The translations under genes and the position numbers were made by a program. A DNA stretch of 48,191 nucleotides from the IMG/VR virus record IMGVR_UViG_3300022932_000154, positions 1 through 48,191 of that record, one strand, 5' to 3'. This document shows positions 7,292-15,380 of the stretch, piece after piece; within the stretch, counting starts at the first letter, position 1; every line of letters starts with the position of its first letter. Source of the stretch: a virus. The notes under the pieces were generated by a model that ran no database searches, was not told where the DNA came from, and worked only from the letters and a program-made list of their open reading frames with translations.

Positions 7292-8654
7292 TTGCAGGTC
7301 CTCCATATTTTTTATCATAATGAGCTTTGTTAATATAGATCTTAACGCTAAGTAACGTTCCGGGAAATTTCTCACCAAGTTTCATTAAATGCGACTCGGC
7401 CGGTGGCTGCTTTAGATCCTGCTCAGCGTTCAAAGATAAACAATAAACCGTTTCTTTTGGAAAAGGTTTGTAAATGTTGTCACATTTTAAATGAACCTTT
7501 CCTGAAAAAATTGACAGGTTTGGAACGAAATTTTTTTCTTTATTTTCAAAATCACCTAGTTTGAGGAATGAATTAATAAATCGCATAGTACCAGTTCCTC
7601 TACTCGGCTCAGCAAACTTCAATCGACTAATCTGATCTTGCATCGTAGCTAACACCATTAGTCCTTCCTCTGAAAACCGTCGGCCCGCTTCAGTCGAATG
7701 AATGTCTTCAACATAACCGCAAACGTCAGTATAGGTTTTCATATTGTCATTTTTGGTATTTACAAATGCTTCATATATCGTGTTTCCGAAATTCATAATT
7801 GTCAAATTTAATTCCCCAACTTCCTCATCACCTGTATCGAATAATTCTTTGGAAAAGTTAGCGGTCATAAACCAGTTATTTTTCCCACTATGATCTTCTG
7901 CATTATTTAAAACCTCACCTATAATGCCGTCGATATCTTGCTTTTCATCATCAGTTAACATGTATTCGTGATGACCCAAGCAAGAGTCTAAGTAAGTTAC
8001 GACTTTTGTAGAATATACACTTTTTTTATTTTCTAAATAATGCTTTTGAGACTTTGTACCCTTATAATATCCCATAGCATTAATTGGTTCCAGTGTAGAC
8101 TCACCTTCAGTATCAGCGATAGGTTTTTTGTTTGGAAATCCTGATACGATTAGCAATCTTGATACATCTCTATCTTTTGGAGGCAATACATCTAGCCTAG
8201 GTAGGACTGAAATAGTCTTGATCCGCCCCTGCAGAACGATTAGCCTTTCTTCTATTTCAAGCCTGACAATCTGCATTACAAACAGAGCAGCCGAGTCGGC
8301 TTTTTTACATGAACTAAAGTCCAAAGTAATTTCCTGTCCAGGAAACTCATACAAACTAGTGGCAAATTGTTTTATTGTTCGAATCGCTGTGTTATAACCT
8401 GTGACAAAACTAAAGTCATCAGGTATTATAACTTTGAGATCTCCAGTCCCGGGCTCAAGAAAAGGTTGCAGGTCTTTAAAAAAAGATTCCCCGATGTTCT
8501 TAAGTAGCTTCCTATCTTTTTTCATAAGATATTTCTGATATTGAAACCGGCTTTTGTTCAACTGTACAAATTTTAACCTCCGGCGCACTGACTTTATATG
8601 TGCCTTTTCGCGTTTCAATTGATAACGAAGATCGTCAATTCTGGTGGAACCCAT
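7278..8654 (-). CDS. GHKL-type ATPase with N-terminal STAS-like region
   Basis: The 458-aa protein begins with a basic coiled-coil helix (residues 1-60). An alpha/beta region with STAS-like pattern follows (about 75-170; QEITLDFSSCKKADSAALFV). The GHKL (histidine-kinase-like) ATPase comes next: N-box GEVLNNAEDHS (247-256), a G1-like loop IMNFGNT (287-292) and G2 SRGTGTMRF (351-359). The G1 box reads N-F-G rather than D-x-G, so nucleotide chemistry may be altered. No phosphoacceptor His (HisKA) or transmembrane sensor is visible. The gene leads a three-gene overlapping operon and has its own upstream terminator and probable promoter. A cytoplasmic sensor or switch ATPase is the likely role. 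Confidence 0.7.
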   Translation of the reverse strand: MGSTRIDDLRYQLKREKAHIKSVRRRLKFVQLNKSRFQYQKYLMKKDRKLLKNIGESFFKDLQPFLEPGTGDLKVIIPDDFSFVTGYNTAIRTIKQFATSLYEFPGQEITLDFSSCKKADSAALFVMQIVRLEIEERLIVLQGRIKTISVLPRLDVLPPKDRDVSRLLIVSGFPNKKPIADTEGESTLEPINAMGYYKGTKSQKHYLENKKSVYSTKVVTYLDSCLGHHEYMLTDDEKQDIDGIIGEVLNNAEDHSGKNNWFMTANFSKELFDTGDEEVGELNLTIMNFGNTIYEAFVNTKNDNMKTYTDVCGYVEDIHSTEAGRRFSEEGLMVLATMQDQISRLKFAEPSRGTGTMRFINSFLKLGDFENKEKNFVPNLSIFSGKVHLKCDNIYKPFPKETVYCLSLNAEQDLKQPPAESHLMKLGEKFPGTLLSVKIYINKAHYDKKYGGPANGNI

Positions 8655-8675
8655 TAATGTAGTCTATTTGGTCAA

Positions 8676-8706
8676 AAACTGTATGTAATAATGTATGTAG
8701 ATCAAA
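8676..8706 (-). promoter_or_regulatory. Possible promoter of GHKL/STAS operon
   Basis: On the minus strand, TTTG (8703-8706) is followed after exactly 19 bases by TACAGTTT (8676-8683), a partial match to the Bacteroidota -7 box TAnnTTTG. The spacer holds two direct copies of TGTATGTA 12 bases apart (8680 and 8692), possible operator half-sites. The match is weak. Confidence 0.35.
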
Positions 8707-8742
8707 AAAAAACCTTGTAAGTGTTTAATTTACAAGGTTTTT
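8706..8742. terminator. Bidirectional intrinsic terminator
   Basis: AACCTTGTAA (8711-8720) pairs perfectly with TTACAAGGTT (8730-8739) around a 9-nt loop, flanked by an A-run on the left and a T-run on the right. It follows the leftward HTH gene (8851-9255) and insulates the GHKL/STAS operon from the phage switch. Confidence 0.85.
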
Positions 8743-8754
8743 ACATTCCAAATT

Positions 8755-8771
8755 GTACCCGGTGCCGGGGG
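8755..8771 (-). other. tRNA-3'-end-like sequence, possible attachment-site remnant
   Basis: On the minus strand the sequence reads CCCCCGGCACCGGGTAC, similar to the acceptor/T-arm 3' end of a leucine-type tRNA, and is followed downstream by the terminator at 8706-8742. There is no proper T-loop, so at most about 16 bases of tRNA sequence are present. This is the pattern left at the far end of an element that integrated into a tRNA 3' end, but the evidence is thin. Confidence 0.25.
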
Positions 8772-8850
8772 TTTTTCGGTCGCGCTATCTATTTGATTGC
8801 CAGTTTTCTATAAATTCATGTTAAAGCCAGGTTGAAACGTAATTAAATAA

Positions 8851-9255
8851 TCATATTATTTTGAATCCCACTTCATTCGCCTCTTTACTCACTTTCACAA
8901 GCAAGTCAGGGAAATTTATATAGGAAGATATTGATGCTGTTAGTGTCAATGTTACCGATATCTCACCATGATTTACCGATGGAGCCGTGTTCTCAGATAA
9001 AAAATTGATCTCGTTTTTACCGACTCTTCGGTAATACTCTTCAGGGATATTAAAGTTGAGTATTTTAGATGCTGTAACTACCTGATCAAAATCAAGATAG
9101 CTTTTACTTTTGGTTACGTTATAAAGCGTTTTAACCGATATACCAAGCATTCCAGAAAAGTCTTCTTTAGAGGGAGCTCCCTCCTTTTGCAACAATTCTT
9201 CCAGAATTTTACCGATTAAATCTTTCATTACGCAAAAAGAAGAAATTTTTTTCAT
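8851..9255 (-). CDS. HTH repressor-like protein, probable prophage switch repressor
   Basis: The product is 134 aa from ATG 9255; an internal ATG at 9228 (MKDLIGKILEELL) is an equally good start. Residues about 20-65 form a helix-turn-helix (KEDFSGMLGISVKTLYNVTK) with a following helix typical of XRE/Cro-like folds. The C-terminal part is beta-rich (GEISVTLTLTASISSYI), perhaps for dimerisation. It is divergently transcribed from the Cro-like gene at 9406 across a 150-base region holding TTACCGAT operators, the classic geometry of a lysogeny switch. No LexA-type Ser/Lys protease domain is visible, so induction is probably not by RecA-stimulated cleavage. Confidence 0.65.
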   Translation of the reverse strand: MKKISSFCVMKDLIGKILEELLQKEGAPSKEDFSGMLGISVKTLYNVTKSKSYLDFDQVVTASKILNFNIPEEYYRRVGKNEINFLSENTAPSVNHGEISVTLTLTASISSYINFPDLLVKVSKEANEVGFKII

Positions 9256-9292
9256 TTGAAAATCAATTAGTTAGTACATAATTTACCCGACA

Positions 9293-9330
9293 ATCGGTAA
9301 ATTATTACCGATACACTTTGTTTTACCGAT
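9293..9330. promoter_or_regulatory. TTACCGAT operator array of the genetic switch
   Basis: A perfect palindrome, ATCGGTAA-ATTA-TTACCGAT, occupies 9293-9312. A third TTACCGAT half-site lies at 9323-9330, and another TTTTACCGATT lies inside the repressor gene near 9209-9219. The sites sit between divergent regulators and the last lies inside the rightward promoter spacer. They are likely bound by the repressor, the Cro-like protein or both. Confidence 0.65.
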
Positions 9331-9347
9331 TTTTAAGTAAATATTTG
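9317..9347 (+). promoter_or_regulatory. Rightward early promoter (TTTG-N19-AATATTTG)
   Basis: TTTG at 9317-9320 is followed after exactly 19 bases by AATATTTG at 9340-9347, one base off the TAnnTTTG consensus. The operator half-site at 9323-9330 lies in the spacer. Downstream, AGTGTCAA (9349-9356) and TTGACACT (9383-9390) form an 8-bp inverted repeat in the leader. Confidence 0.6.
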
Positions 9348-9405
9348 CAGTGTCAAATCAGTAACAAATTAATAACAAATAGTTGACACTAAAAACCGCA
9401 TAAAA

Positions 9406-9630
9406 ATGCCAAAAGTCAGTAAGGAAACACTCGAAAAAATAAGGAAGGCTTTGCCTCAAAATGCAATACAAATGATTGCCGAAAAAACTGGTCTAAAAGC
9501 AAATACAGTTAGACAAATTTTATTTAAGCCAGAGCGCTTCAATAAGAGTGTAATCGAAGAAGCTATAAAGCTTGGAGAATCCAATGCAGCTGAGGTAGAG
9601 GAAATGATAAATCGTGCTAACGCTTTATAA
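9406..9630 (+). CDS. Cro-like small HTH protein
   Basis: The 74-aa protein has one helix-turn-helix (residues about 17-45: NAIQMIAEKTGLKANTVRQI, then LFKPERFNKSVIEEAI). It is the first gene of the rightward early operon, opposite the repressor. This matches the position of Cro in other temperate phages. Its stop and the next start share one base (TAATG at 9628-9632), so the LuxR-type regulator is co-translated. Confidence 0.75.
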   Translation: MPKVSKETLEKIRKALPQNAIQMIAEKTGLKANTVRQILFKPERFNKSVIEEAIKLGESNAAEVEEMINRANAL

Positions 9631-10181
9631 TGGATTTCTCAAATAACATCCCAGCCGGATTAGTAGATAACAATAGTGAGTTCTTTGGAAGTTCAAATAA
9701 CATACATCACTTGTCGAGTGGAACAGTTGAAATAGCTCAAACACTCTATAAGCCTTTCTATAATCTAATTCATCAAGAAATTACTCGTAATAAATCAATC
9801 TCAAAATGCCTCGATCTACTAGGCTTGGACCAGGAAGAGCAGCGTGTCATGAAATACTACGACTGCAATTATTCAGGATTTGATAATAATCCTGATATGA
9901 TTGATCACTATACGCTTGGTGAAAGGGAATATGTGCCATGTGAATTTAGAGAGACCTGTGAACATGAAGGGATCTTATGTAAGCTTCCCTATAATTTGAC
10001 AGTTAAAAATGGCAGGGTACTTAAGCGAATTGCACTTGGTCATCTTGATAAAGAGATATGTGATGAGTTATACATGTCACCAAGTGCCCTCAGATATCAT
10101 AAAGATATTATTTCAAATAAAACTAATACAAATCGTAAACCAGCGCTAGTGAGAATTGCGCTTCAAATAGGATTAATATGA
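9630..10181 (+). CDS. LuxR-type HTH phage regulator with Cys cluster
   Basis: The 183-aa protein has a LuxR/GerE-like helix-turn-helix at its C-terminus (about residues 128-180): VLKRIALGHLDKEICDELY, then MSPSALRYHKDI. A Cys cluster sits just before it (C-x5-C-x6-C in PCEFRETCEHEGILCKLP) and could bind metal. There is no receiver or autoinducer domain, so it is not a two-component response regulator. Regulators of this shape are common in early operons of Bacteroidota prophages. It probably activates a later phage operon. Confidence 0.7.
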   Translation: MDFSNNIPAGLVDNNSEFFGSSNNIHHLSSGTVEIAQTLYKPFYNLIHQEITRNKSISKCLDLLGLDQEEQRVMKYYDCNYSGFDNNPDMIDHYTLGEREYVPCEFRETCEHEGILCKLPYNLTVKNGRVLKRIALGHLDKEICDELYMSPSALRYHKDIISNKTNTNRKPALVRIALQIGLI

Positions 10182-10411
10182 TAGACATATTTATTGTAGA
10201 GGAAATGATCCTCCAATCGAACCAAAATGAATTGAAAAGAAAACAGCTGCTTTTGAGAATAGAATCAGAAACATCCTATTTAAAGAGAAACAATTTCCTT
10301 CAAGAAGTACAGCACATTGAAGAGACAAATAAAGAAATACACGCTATGCTGGTGGAAGAATACCTACAAGGTATGAGCACCCATCAGTTATTTGAAGAAA
10401 TCAACGGTTAG
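10178..10411 (+). CDS. Small coiled-coil protein, 77 aa
   Basis: The start overlaps the LuxR-type gene stop by four bases (ATGA). The protein is almost wholly helical and charged (NELKRKQLLLRIESETSYLK, then EVQHIEETNKEIHAML), consistent with a coiled coil. The function is unknown. It is the last gene of the first early transcript, before a hairpin at 10506. Confidence 0.6.
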   Translation: MIDIFIVEEMILQSNQNELKRKQLLLRIESETSYLKRNNFLQEVQHIEETNKEIHAMLVEEYLQGMSTHQLFEEING

Positions 10412-10505
10412 CAGTTCAAGAAGAAGTTTGGCGACTCTCCCGATACCGTTGTCGGGAAAAACATACGGGTGCTTCCTCCCTACTTGAATTGAAGCTCGCT
10501 CTTTA

Positions 10506-10554
10506 TTAACCCCTAGTACCAATTACTCCTGCACCTGGCCGTGCAGGGGTTTAA
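10506..10554 (+). terminator. Nested hairpin after the first early operon
   Basis: The inner stem CCTGCAC (10528-10534) pairs with GTGCAGG (10541-10547) around CTGGCC. The outer segment TTAACCCCT (10506-10514) can pair with AGGGGTTTAA (10545-10554), competing for two bases. The short T-run makes it a weak intrinsic terminator or a regulatory structure. Confidence 0.45.
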
Positions 10555-10565
10555 TTCTAAATCAA

Positions 10566-10739
10566 ATGAAACAACTTCAAAAAATAAACAACAAAAAAGA
10601 TGCCTCAATGTCACTGTTCAGTTTCATTCTCAAAGGCTTATTCATATTTCTAGTGGCAATAGCTGCAGGTAAGGTCTTGTCAAAACTAGCTGAACCAGCA
10701 TTTGAATACAGCTTAAGGTCTAAAACTCAATCTAAATAA
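10566..10739 (+). CDS. Small single-TM protein, 57 aa
   Basis: ATG 10566 to TAA 10737-10739. A hydrophobic helix (residues about 17-38, LFSFILKGLFIFLVAIAAG) lies between a basic N-terminus and a charged tail, so it is a small inner-membrane protein. It starts 12 bases after the hairpin and ends just before the gene at 10743. Small membrane proteins in early phage operons often act in exclusion or host takeover, but nothing here identifies a role. Confidence 0.5.
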   Translation: MKQLQKINNKKDASMSLFSFILKGLFIFLVAIAAGKVLSKLAEPAFEYSLRSKTQSK

Positions 10740-10742
10740 TTG

Positions 10743-10973
10743 ATGGCTCGACTTGTAAAAGGCATAAGTAAATTAAATGCCCAACTAGCCAAATTGAAAT
10801 GTGAAGCCGGGGTAATAATGGATAACTGGATCATTGATAAAGAATGGTATGATGAACAAACGATGGATTACAAAGCTTGCGATGAAGGAATACGATTTTT
10901 GAATCATCTAACAGAAGTCAAAACCTTTATTACTGAAATCACCAGGATATATCCTGTTGATCTTGAAAATTAG
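10743..10973 (+). CDS. Hypothetical protein, 76 aa
   Basis: I use ATG 10743; a TTG one codon upstream is in frame. It is a soluble mixed-charge helical protein (VKGISKLNAQLAKLKCEAG). It is followed after 30 bases by the primase-helicase gene, so it probably shares its transcript. No family is recognised. Confidence 0.55.
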   Translation: MARLVKGISKLNAQLAKLKCEAGVIMDNWIIDKEWYDEQTMDYKACDEGIRFLNHLTEVKTFITEITRIYPVDLEN

Positions 10974-11003
10974 CCTCCATCTAAAACTCTCTACAACCAA
11001 ACA

Positions 11004-13988
11004 ATGCCATATATAGAAGCAAAAGACATTCTTGACGCAACCAACGGAGGACTTGAAATCATTTTAAGCCTTTATCCGGAAGCTGCTAAATCTGTATCAG
11101 ATCCCAACCGAAAGTTCAAAACGCGCGATGAAAAATCCGCTTCCGCAAAATTGAACAGAACCACTGAGGGCGTTTACCTGGTGATTGATTTCGGGAATGA
11201 TCAGGAAAACCGAAACGGGATCATGTGTTACGCACTTGAAAACAAGTGTACATATGTTGAGGCCCTGAACGAACTGGCCATAAAATATAATGTAGCCGGT
11301 GCAGATCACAAAGCAACGCTGATCAAAGCAGCTTACTCTGAAAAACCTGCAGCTGCAGATGATCAGGAATTAACCTGGTCATTCGACCTTAGCACCAGGA
11401 CTGGTTTTACTGATTTTGAAATTGAAACCATTATTAGTAAAGAGATCCTGCAGTATAAAGGATGGTTCAATAAGGATAAAAAGACGGCAGCATATTCAGA
11501 AATCGCCAGTAAGTTCAAATACTACCGGTGGCACCCAGTAACAAGTTATTCTATCGTCAAAGATAGAAAAGTGATGACCTTCTCTTCCACTGATCAGTAT
11601 CCAATCTTCCTGATCGATGAAGGAACACACAAGAAAGTTTACCAGCCTAAGCATGCTGATAAATCTAAAAGATTCATGTATGCACCAGGTGAAGGCAAAA
11701 AACCTAAAGATTTTATTCACGGCCTGGAGCAGCTGATCAAAGCATATCAGGATAACATGGCCATCATTGATGAACAGGACCGGGAAGGTCAGGATGAAGA
11801 TGGAAAAAAGGGCAAAAAGAAAAAGCTAAACTATAAACTTAAAGATGTCATCCTGGCTACCGGAGCATCTGATGCAATTAACCTCGCACTGTGTGGCCAT
11901 CATGTAATATGGCTTAATAGTGAGTCAGCAAAACTGCAGCAATATCAGTATGATAAAATATCTACCATGGTCGAAATCTTTTTTCAGTTGTTTGATATTG
12001 ATAATACCGGCTTAAAACAGGCGCATCACCTGGCTATGACATATTTGGATATTTTCAATATTGAATTACCCAGGGAACTTCTCAAGCTCCGGGATCAACG
12101 GGGCAACCCATGTAAGGACGTGAGGGATTATTTTAATCATTATAAGGTCAAAGATTTTCGCTTGCTCGTTTCCACTGCCATGCCTTATCGTTTTTGGGAA
12201 AGGAAAGCAAATTACAACAGATCCGGAGAATTTCAGGGTCATGATTATGTATTCGACAATGAGCAGGGTTACAACTTCCTGCAGAAAAATGGATTTTACC
12301 GGTTACCTATAGGCGATAAGGATACCGATTTTGAGTTCATCCGGGTAGAAGGAAATACTGTAAAATTTTCCTCTGCAGTGGATATCAAAGAATATATTAA
12401 AAACTTTATGCGTAACCGGTACCTGGATAAAGATCTCCGGAATGCAATCTACCGGAGCGCTCAGCTTAACGATAGCAGCTTGACTAACCTGGACAAGATT
12501 GATATTGATTTTTCAGACTTCGATAAGGATACTCAGTTCATGTTTTTCTTAAATAAAACACTCGAAATTACCGCAAAGGGTATTACCGAGCATAAGCCTG
12601 GTGCAATTGATCGGTTTATATGGGAAGATGAAGTTTATCAGCATCGATACGAAAAGCCGGAAGTGGATCCATTCGTGATCACGAAAGATGACTTAGGAAC
12701 TTATGATATTCATATCAATAACCAAGACTGCTTATTCCTAAAGTTCCTTATCCAAACGAGTCGAGTTCACTGGAGAGCAGAATTAGAAGAGCGTTTGCCA
12801 ACTTCTGATATGACGCCAGTTGAAAGGGATCAGTACCTGGTTGAACACAAGTTTGACATAGCCGGTCCGCTATGTACTGCAGAAGAAATTGAAGAGCAAA
12901 AGCGCCACCTGGTAAATAAGATCTTCACAATTGGATATCTGATGCACCGGTATAAAGATCGCTCAAAGCCTTGGTTTGTTTTTGCTATGGACGGGAAGTT
13001 TTCGGAAGATGGGCAGTCGCACGGTGGATCTGGAAAGTCGATTATCTATGACATGGCCATGAGAGCATTACTTAAGAGAAACTTCATGTTGAGTGGTCGT
13101 AATCCAAAACTGACTGATGATCCGCACAAGTATGATGGATTGACCGAACACCACCGGTACGTATTTATAGACGATGCGCATGAGTACCTGAGACTGGATG
13201 TGTTTTATACTGATGTAACTGGTGATATCAAAGTCAACCCAAAAGGTAAACGACCATTTACGATACCTTTTGAGAAAGCTGGTAAATTCTCCTTCACCAG
13301 TAATTATACTCCGAAGAACCTGGGGCCATCTACAGAGAGACGTATGATATATAACTCATTCTCTGATTACTATCACAATGCCGGTGAAACTACTGACTAT
13401 AAAGAAAGTAGGGATCCTAAGACAGAATTTGGAAAAAGTATGTTTACTGATTTTAATCCTATTGAATGGAATAACTTTTATAATACAGCTGCTTACTGCC
13501 TACGGTTTTACCTGAGCGCGACTGAAAAGATTAATCCTGCAATGGGTAATGTAAATAAAAGGAACCTTACCAATGCGATGGGTCAGAACTTCCAGGACTG
13601 GGCAAATGCATTTTTCTCCGAAATCGGCAATAACCTGGATAAAAAAATTATTAGGGATGTAGCATTCAAAGATTTCACATTCAATGTACCAGGTAAGTGG
13701 ACACCTCAGTCATTCCTTACTCGCTTACAGGCCTTCTGCAGACTGAATGGATACATACTTAATCCCAAAGAATTGCTTGATAAGAAGGGTAAAATCATTG
13801 AGAAGGTTGAGTCATCATATTATGATGCAAAAACGAATAGCTGGACAAATACCGGAGGTGCTAAAATAGCGAAGGAGCTGTTATACATACAAACCCTTGA
13901 CTCTATCCCAGACGGTATCAATCCTCCGGAACTGGATACCCCTCCTGAATTGAATATTGATAACCAGCAACCAGAATTCCCGCTATGA
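11004..13988 (+). CDS. Phage replication primase-helicase
   Basis: The 994-aa protein has three parts. Residues 1-100 resemble the CHC2/DnaG N-terminal fold (FKTRDEKSASAKLN, then YLVIDFGND) but without the zinc-binding Cys set. Residues about 280-320 carry a TOPRIM-like segment (VILATGASDAINLALCGHHV). Residues about 640-830 form a superfamily-3-like helicase: Walker A GGSGKS (about 673-678), Walker B YVFIDDAHEY (about 717-726), a sensor motif FSFTSNYTPKN and an arginine pair STERRM. It would prime and unwind phage DNA. Its stop overlaps the next start by four bases (ATGA at 13985). Confidence 0.85.
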   Translation: MPYIEAKDILDATNGGLEIILSLYPEAAKSVSDPNRKFKTRDEKSASAKLNRTTEGVYLVIDFGNDQENRNGIMCYALENKCTYVEALNELAIKYNVAGADHKATLIKAAYSEKPAAADDQELTWSFDLSTRTGFTDFEIETIISKEILQYKGWFNKDKKTAAYSEIASKFKYYRWHPVTSYSIVKDRKVMTFSSTDQYPIFLIDEGTHKKVYQPKHADKSKRFMYAPGEGKKPKDFIHGLEQLIKAYQDNMAIIDEQDREGQDEDGKKGKKKKLNYKLKDVILATGASDAINLALCGHHVIWLNSESAKLQQYQYDKISTMVEIFFQLFDIDNTGLKQAHHLAMTYLDIFNIELPRELLKLRDQRGNPCKDVRDYFNHYKVKDFRLLVSTAMPYRFWERKANYNRSGEFQGHDYVFDNEQGYNFLQKNGFYRLPIGDKDTDFEFIRVEGNTVKFSSAVDIKEYIKNFMRNRYLDKDLRNAIYRSAQLNDSSLTNLDKIDIDFSDFDKDTQFMFFLNKTLEITAKGITEHKPGAIDRFIWEDEVYQHRYEKPEVDPFVITKDDLGTYDIHINNQDCLFLKFLIQTSRVHWRAELEERLPTSDMTPVERDQYLVEHKFDIAGPLCTAEEIEEQKRHLVNKIFTIGYLMHRYKDRSKPWFVFAMDGKFSEDGQSHGGSGKSIIYDMAMRALLKRNFMLSGRNPKLTDDPHKYDGLTEHHRYVFIDDAHEYLRLDVFYTDVTGDIKVNPKGKRPFTIPFEKAGKFSFTSNYTPKNLGPSTERRMIYNSFSDYYHNAGETTDYKESRDPKTEFGKSMFTDFNPIEWNNFYNTAAYCLRFYLSATEKINPAMGNVNKRNLTNAMGQNFQDWANAFFSEIGNNLDKKIIRDVAFKDFTFNVPGKWTPQSFLTRLQAFCRLNGYILNPKELLDKKGKIIEKVESSYYDAKTNSWTNTGGAKIAKELLYIQTLDSIPDGINPPELDTPPELNIDNQQPEFPL

Positions 13989-14215
13989 TCAATCCGGCAT
14001 TAAATTCAAGATGGGCCACTGAGAAAGGTGGTTTACTTTTCCAATTCACTATTGATGGACTGTGGTCATCTGGTGCTGGCGATCGGTTTAGGGTTATCTC
14101 TTATGATATTAAGTATGATCATTTGGATCAGATCCAAACGATCCCTGCCGATAAGATGGAACAATTTATAAATGAAAAAATAATAAATCCTTTAACAGAA
14201 CAATTAAACGCTTAA
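13985..14215 (+). CDS. Hypothetical protein, 76 aa
   Basis: This small soluble protein overlaps the primase-helicase stop by four bases. Its pattern is N-terminal beta-rich (GGLLFQFTIDGLWSS) and C-terminal helical (MEQFINEKIINPLTEQL). Translational coupling suggests a role in replication, for example as an accessory factor, but no motif shows this. Confidence 0.6.
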   Translation: MINPALNSRWATEKGGLLFQFTIDGLWSSGAGDRFRVISYDIKYDHLDQIQTIPADKMEQFINEKIINPLTEQLNA

Positions 14216-14217
14216 AA

Positions 14218-14721
14218 ATGGAAAGATTTCAGTTCGAATTTGCAGTCGTTGCAGCATGCATCATAATACTAATGGGAACATATCTGTATCCCAGGAGAAA
14301 AAAGAAAAAACAACCGTATATCCACTCCGGTTTCCGTATGGTTCAACAATCGGGTGTTGATGGATCCCCTTGTATGATCGTTGGTGACCACCCCTTTGCA
14401 AAACAAGCCGGGAATGTGATCGGATACACCGAAGATGGAGACCGTTGGGGACTTGTTATTGCATTGAAAGACTTAGAGAATGTGACCATTTATGTGTTTG
14501 AGAGTAGTCATCTGGTATGGACCAGACCTACACCTTCAACTTTGGAAGAAAAAACTAACGTAATAGCTAATTATATCAATCAAGAGACACAGGATCTATC
14601 CGACGATGAACTGTTCAAGATCTTTAGCATGTTAAGGTATAGATGCGAGTCTGCTCTGGAAAATCTTGAAGATAGGCAGCAGACGGTTTATAATGAGGAA
14701 CTTCTAAAACCTTATCACTGA
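14218..14721 (+). CDS. Single-TM hypothetical protein, 167 aa
   Basis: An N-terminal membrane helix (about residues 8-25, FAVVAACIIILMGTYLY) is followed by a strongly basic stop-transfer patch (PRRKKKK) and a cytoplasmic domain. Its middle is beta-rich (WGLVIALKDLENVTIYVF) and its end is helical. The gene lies three bases after the preceding stop and overlaps the next start by one base, so it is an operon member. The function is unknown. Confidence 0.6.
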   Translation: MERFQFEFAVVAACIIILMGTYLYPRRKKKKQPYIHSGFRMVQQSGVDGSPCMIVGDHPFAKQAGNVIGYTEDGDRWGLVIALKDLENVTIYVFESSHLVWTRPTPSTLEEKTNVIANYINQETQDLSDDELFKIFSMLRYRCESALENLEDRQQTVYNEELLKPYH

Positions 14722-14888
14722 TGGAAAAGCATCCATCACATTTATACTACCAGGTCAAAGATGAAATTCTTTATGAATGGTATAAAAAGAGCAGAGACAT
14801 CAACTGCATTATCCTGGGCGAAGTCGAGGGTGCTCCTGATCAGCTCAGATGTCCGGATGAAATAGTCAACAAATTAAAACTAATATAA
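14721..14888 (+). CDS. Small hypothetical protein, 55 aa
   Basis: The ATG at 14721 shares one base with the preceding TGA. The protein (MEKHPSHLYYQVKDEILYEW at its start, two Cys further on) ends at TAA 14886-14888, eight bases before the next gene. Overlap and operon position support it. No family is known. Confidence 0.45.
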   Translation: MEKHPSHLYYQVKDEILYEWYKKSRDINCIILGEVEGAPDQLRCPDEIVNKLKLI

Positions 14889-14895
14889 AAGCATA

Positions 14896-15315
14896 ATGAA
14901 GTATTTTTCTTTAATAATTCACAACTACGTTTGCAAAAATAAATTGCAGGAAGCGGTATATCAATTTTTAAAAAGTCAGGATCGGGTTATATGGGCCAAT
15001 TTAGAAACTACCAAAAAGATGATACTATATCGAATCGGAGAAATAAACAAGGAGTTTCCTAGATGCAAACCGATTATTGTAAGCTGGTATACCGGCATGA
15101 AACAAGATTGGAGTTTATCGAATGTCGGTGTATGCTCATTTACATTGTATGAAATTGATCCAGATAGAGAAGTAGAACATGAGAAAATAGTAATCAGCGA
15201 CGACGAGATAAGGATTAGATCACAACAAAATGACTACATATGGCCGGAATCTATTGCATTTGAGGAAGGATTTACTGAGGGTGTGGCCTGGCATAAAGAT
15301 AAAACTGACAAATAA
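14896..15315 (+). CDS. Hypothetical protein, 139 aa
   Basis: This soluble alpha/beta protein has a beta-rich core (KPIIVSWYTGMKQDWSLSNV, then VCSFTLYEIDPD) and an acidic C-terminus (EEGFTEGVAWHKD). I do not recognise it. It is part of the early rightward run that ends at the hairpin near 15565. Confidence 0.6.
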   Translation: MKYFSLIIHNYVCKNKLQEAVYQFLKSQDRVIWANLETTKKMILYRIGEINKEFPRCKPIIVSWYTGMKQDWSLSNVGVCSFTLYEIDPDREVEHEKIVISDDEIRIRSQQNDYIWPESIAFEEGFTEGVAWHKDKTDK

Positions 15316-15380
15316 AAAGGCTTCCCGTAAATAACAGACATTCCCATCAGATAAATTAGCAACATCGTTGATCTACCATT

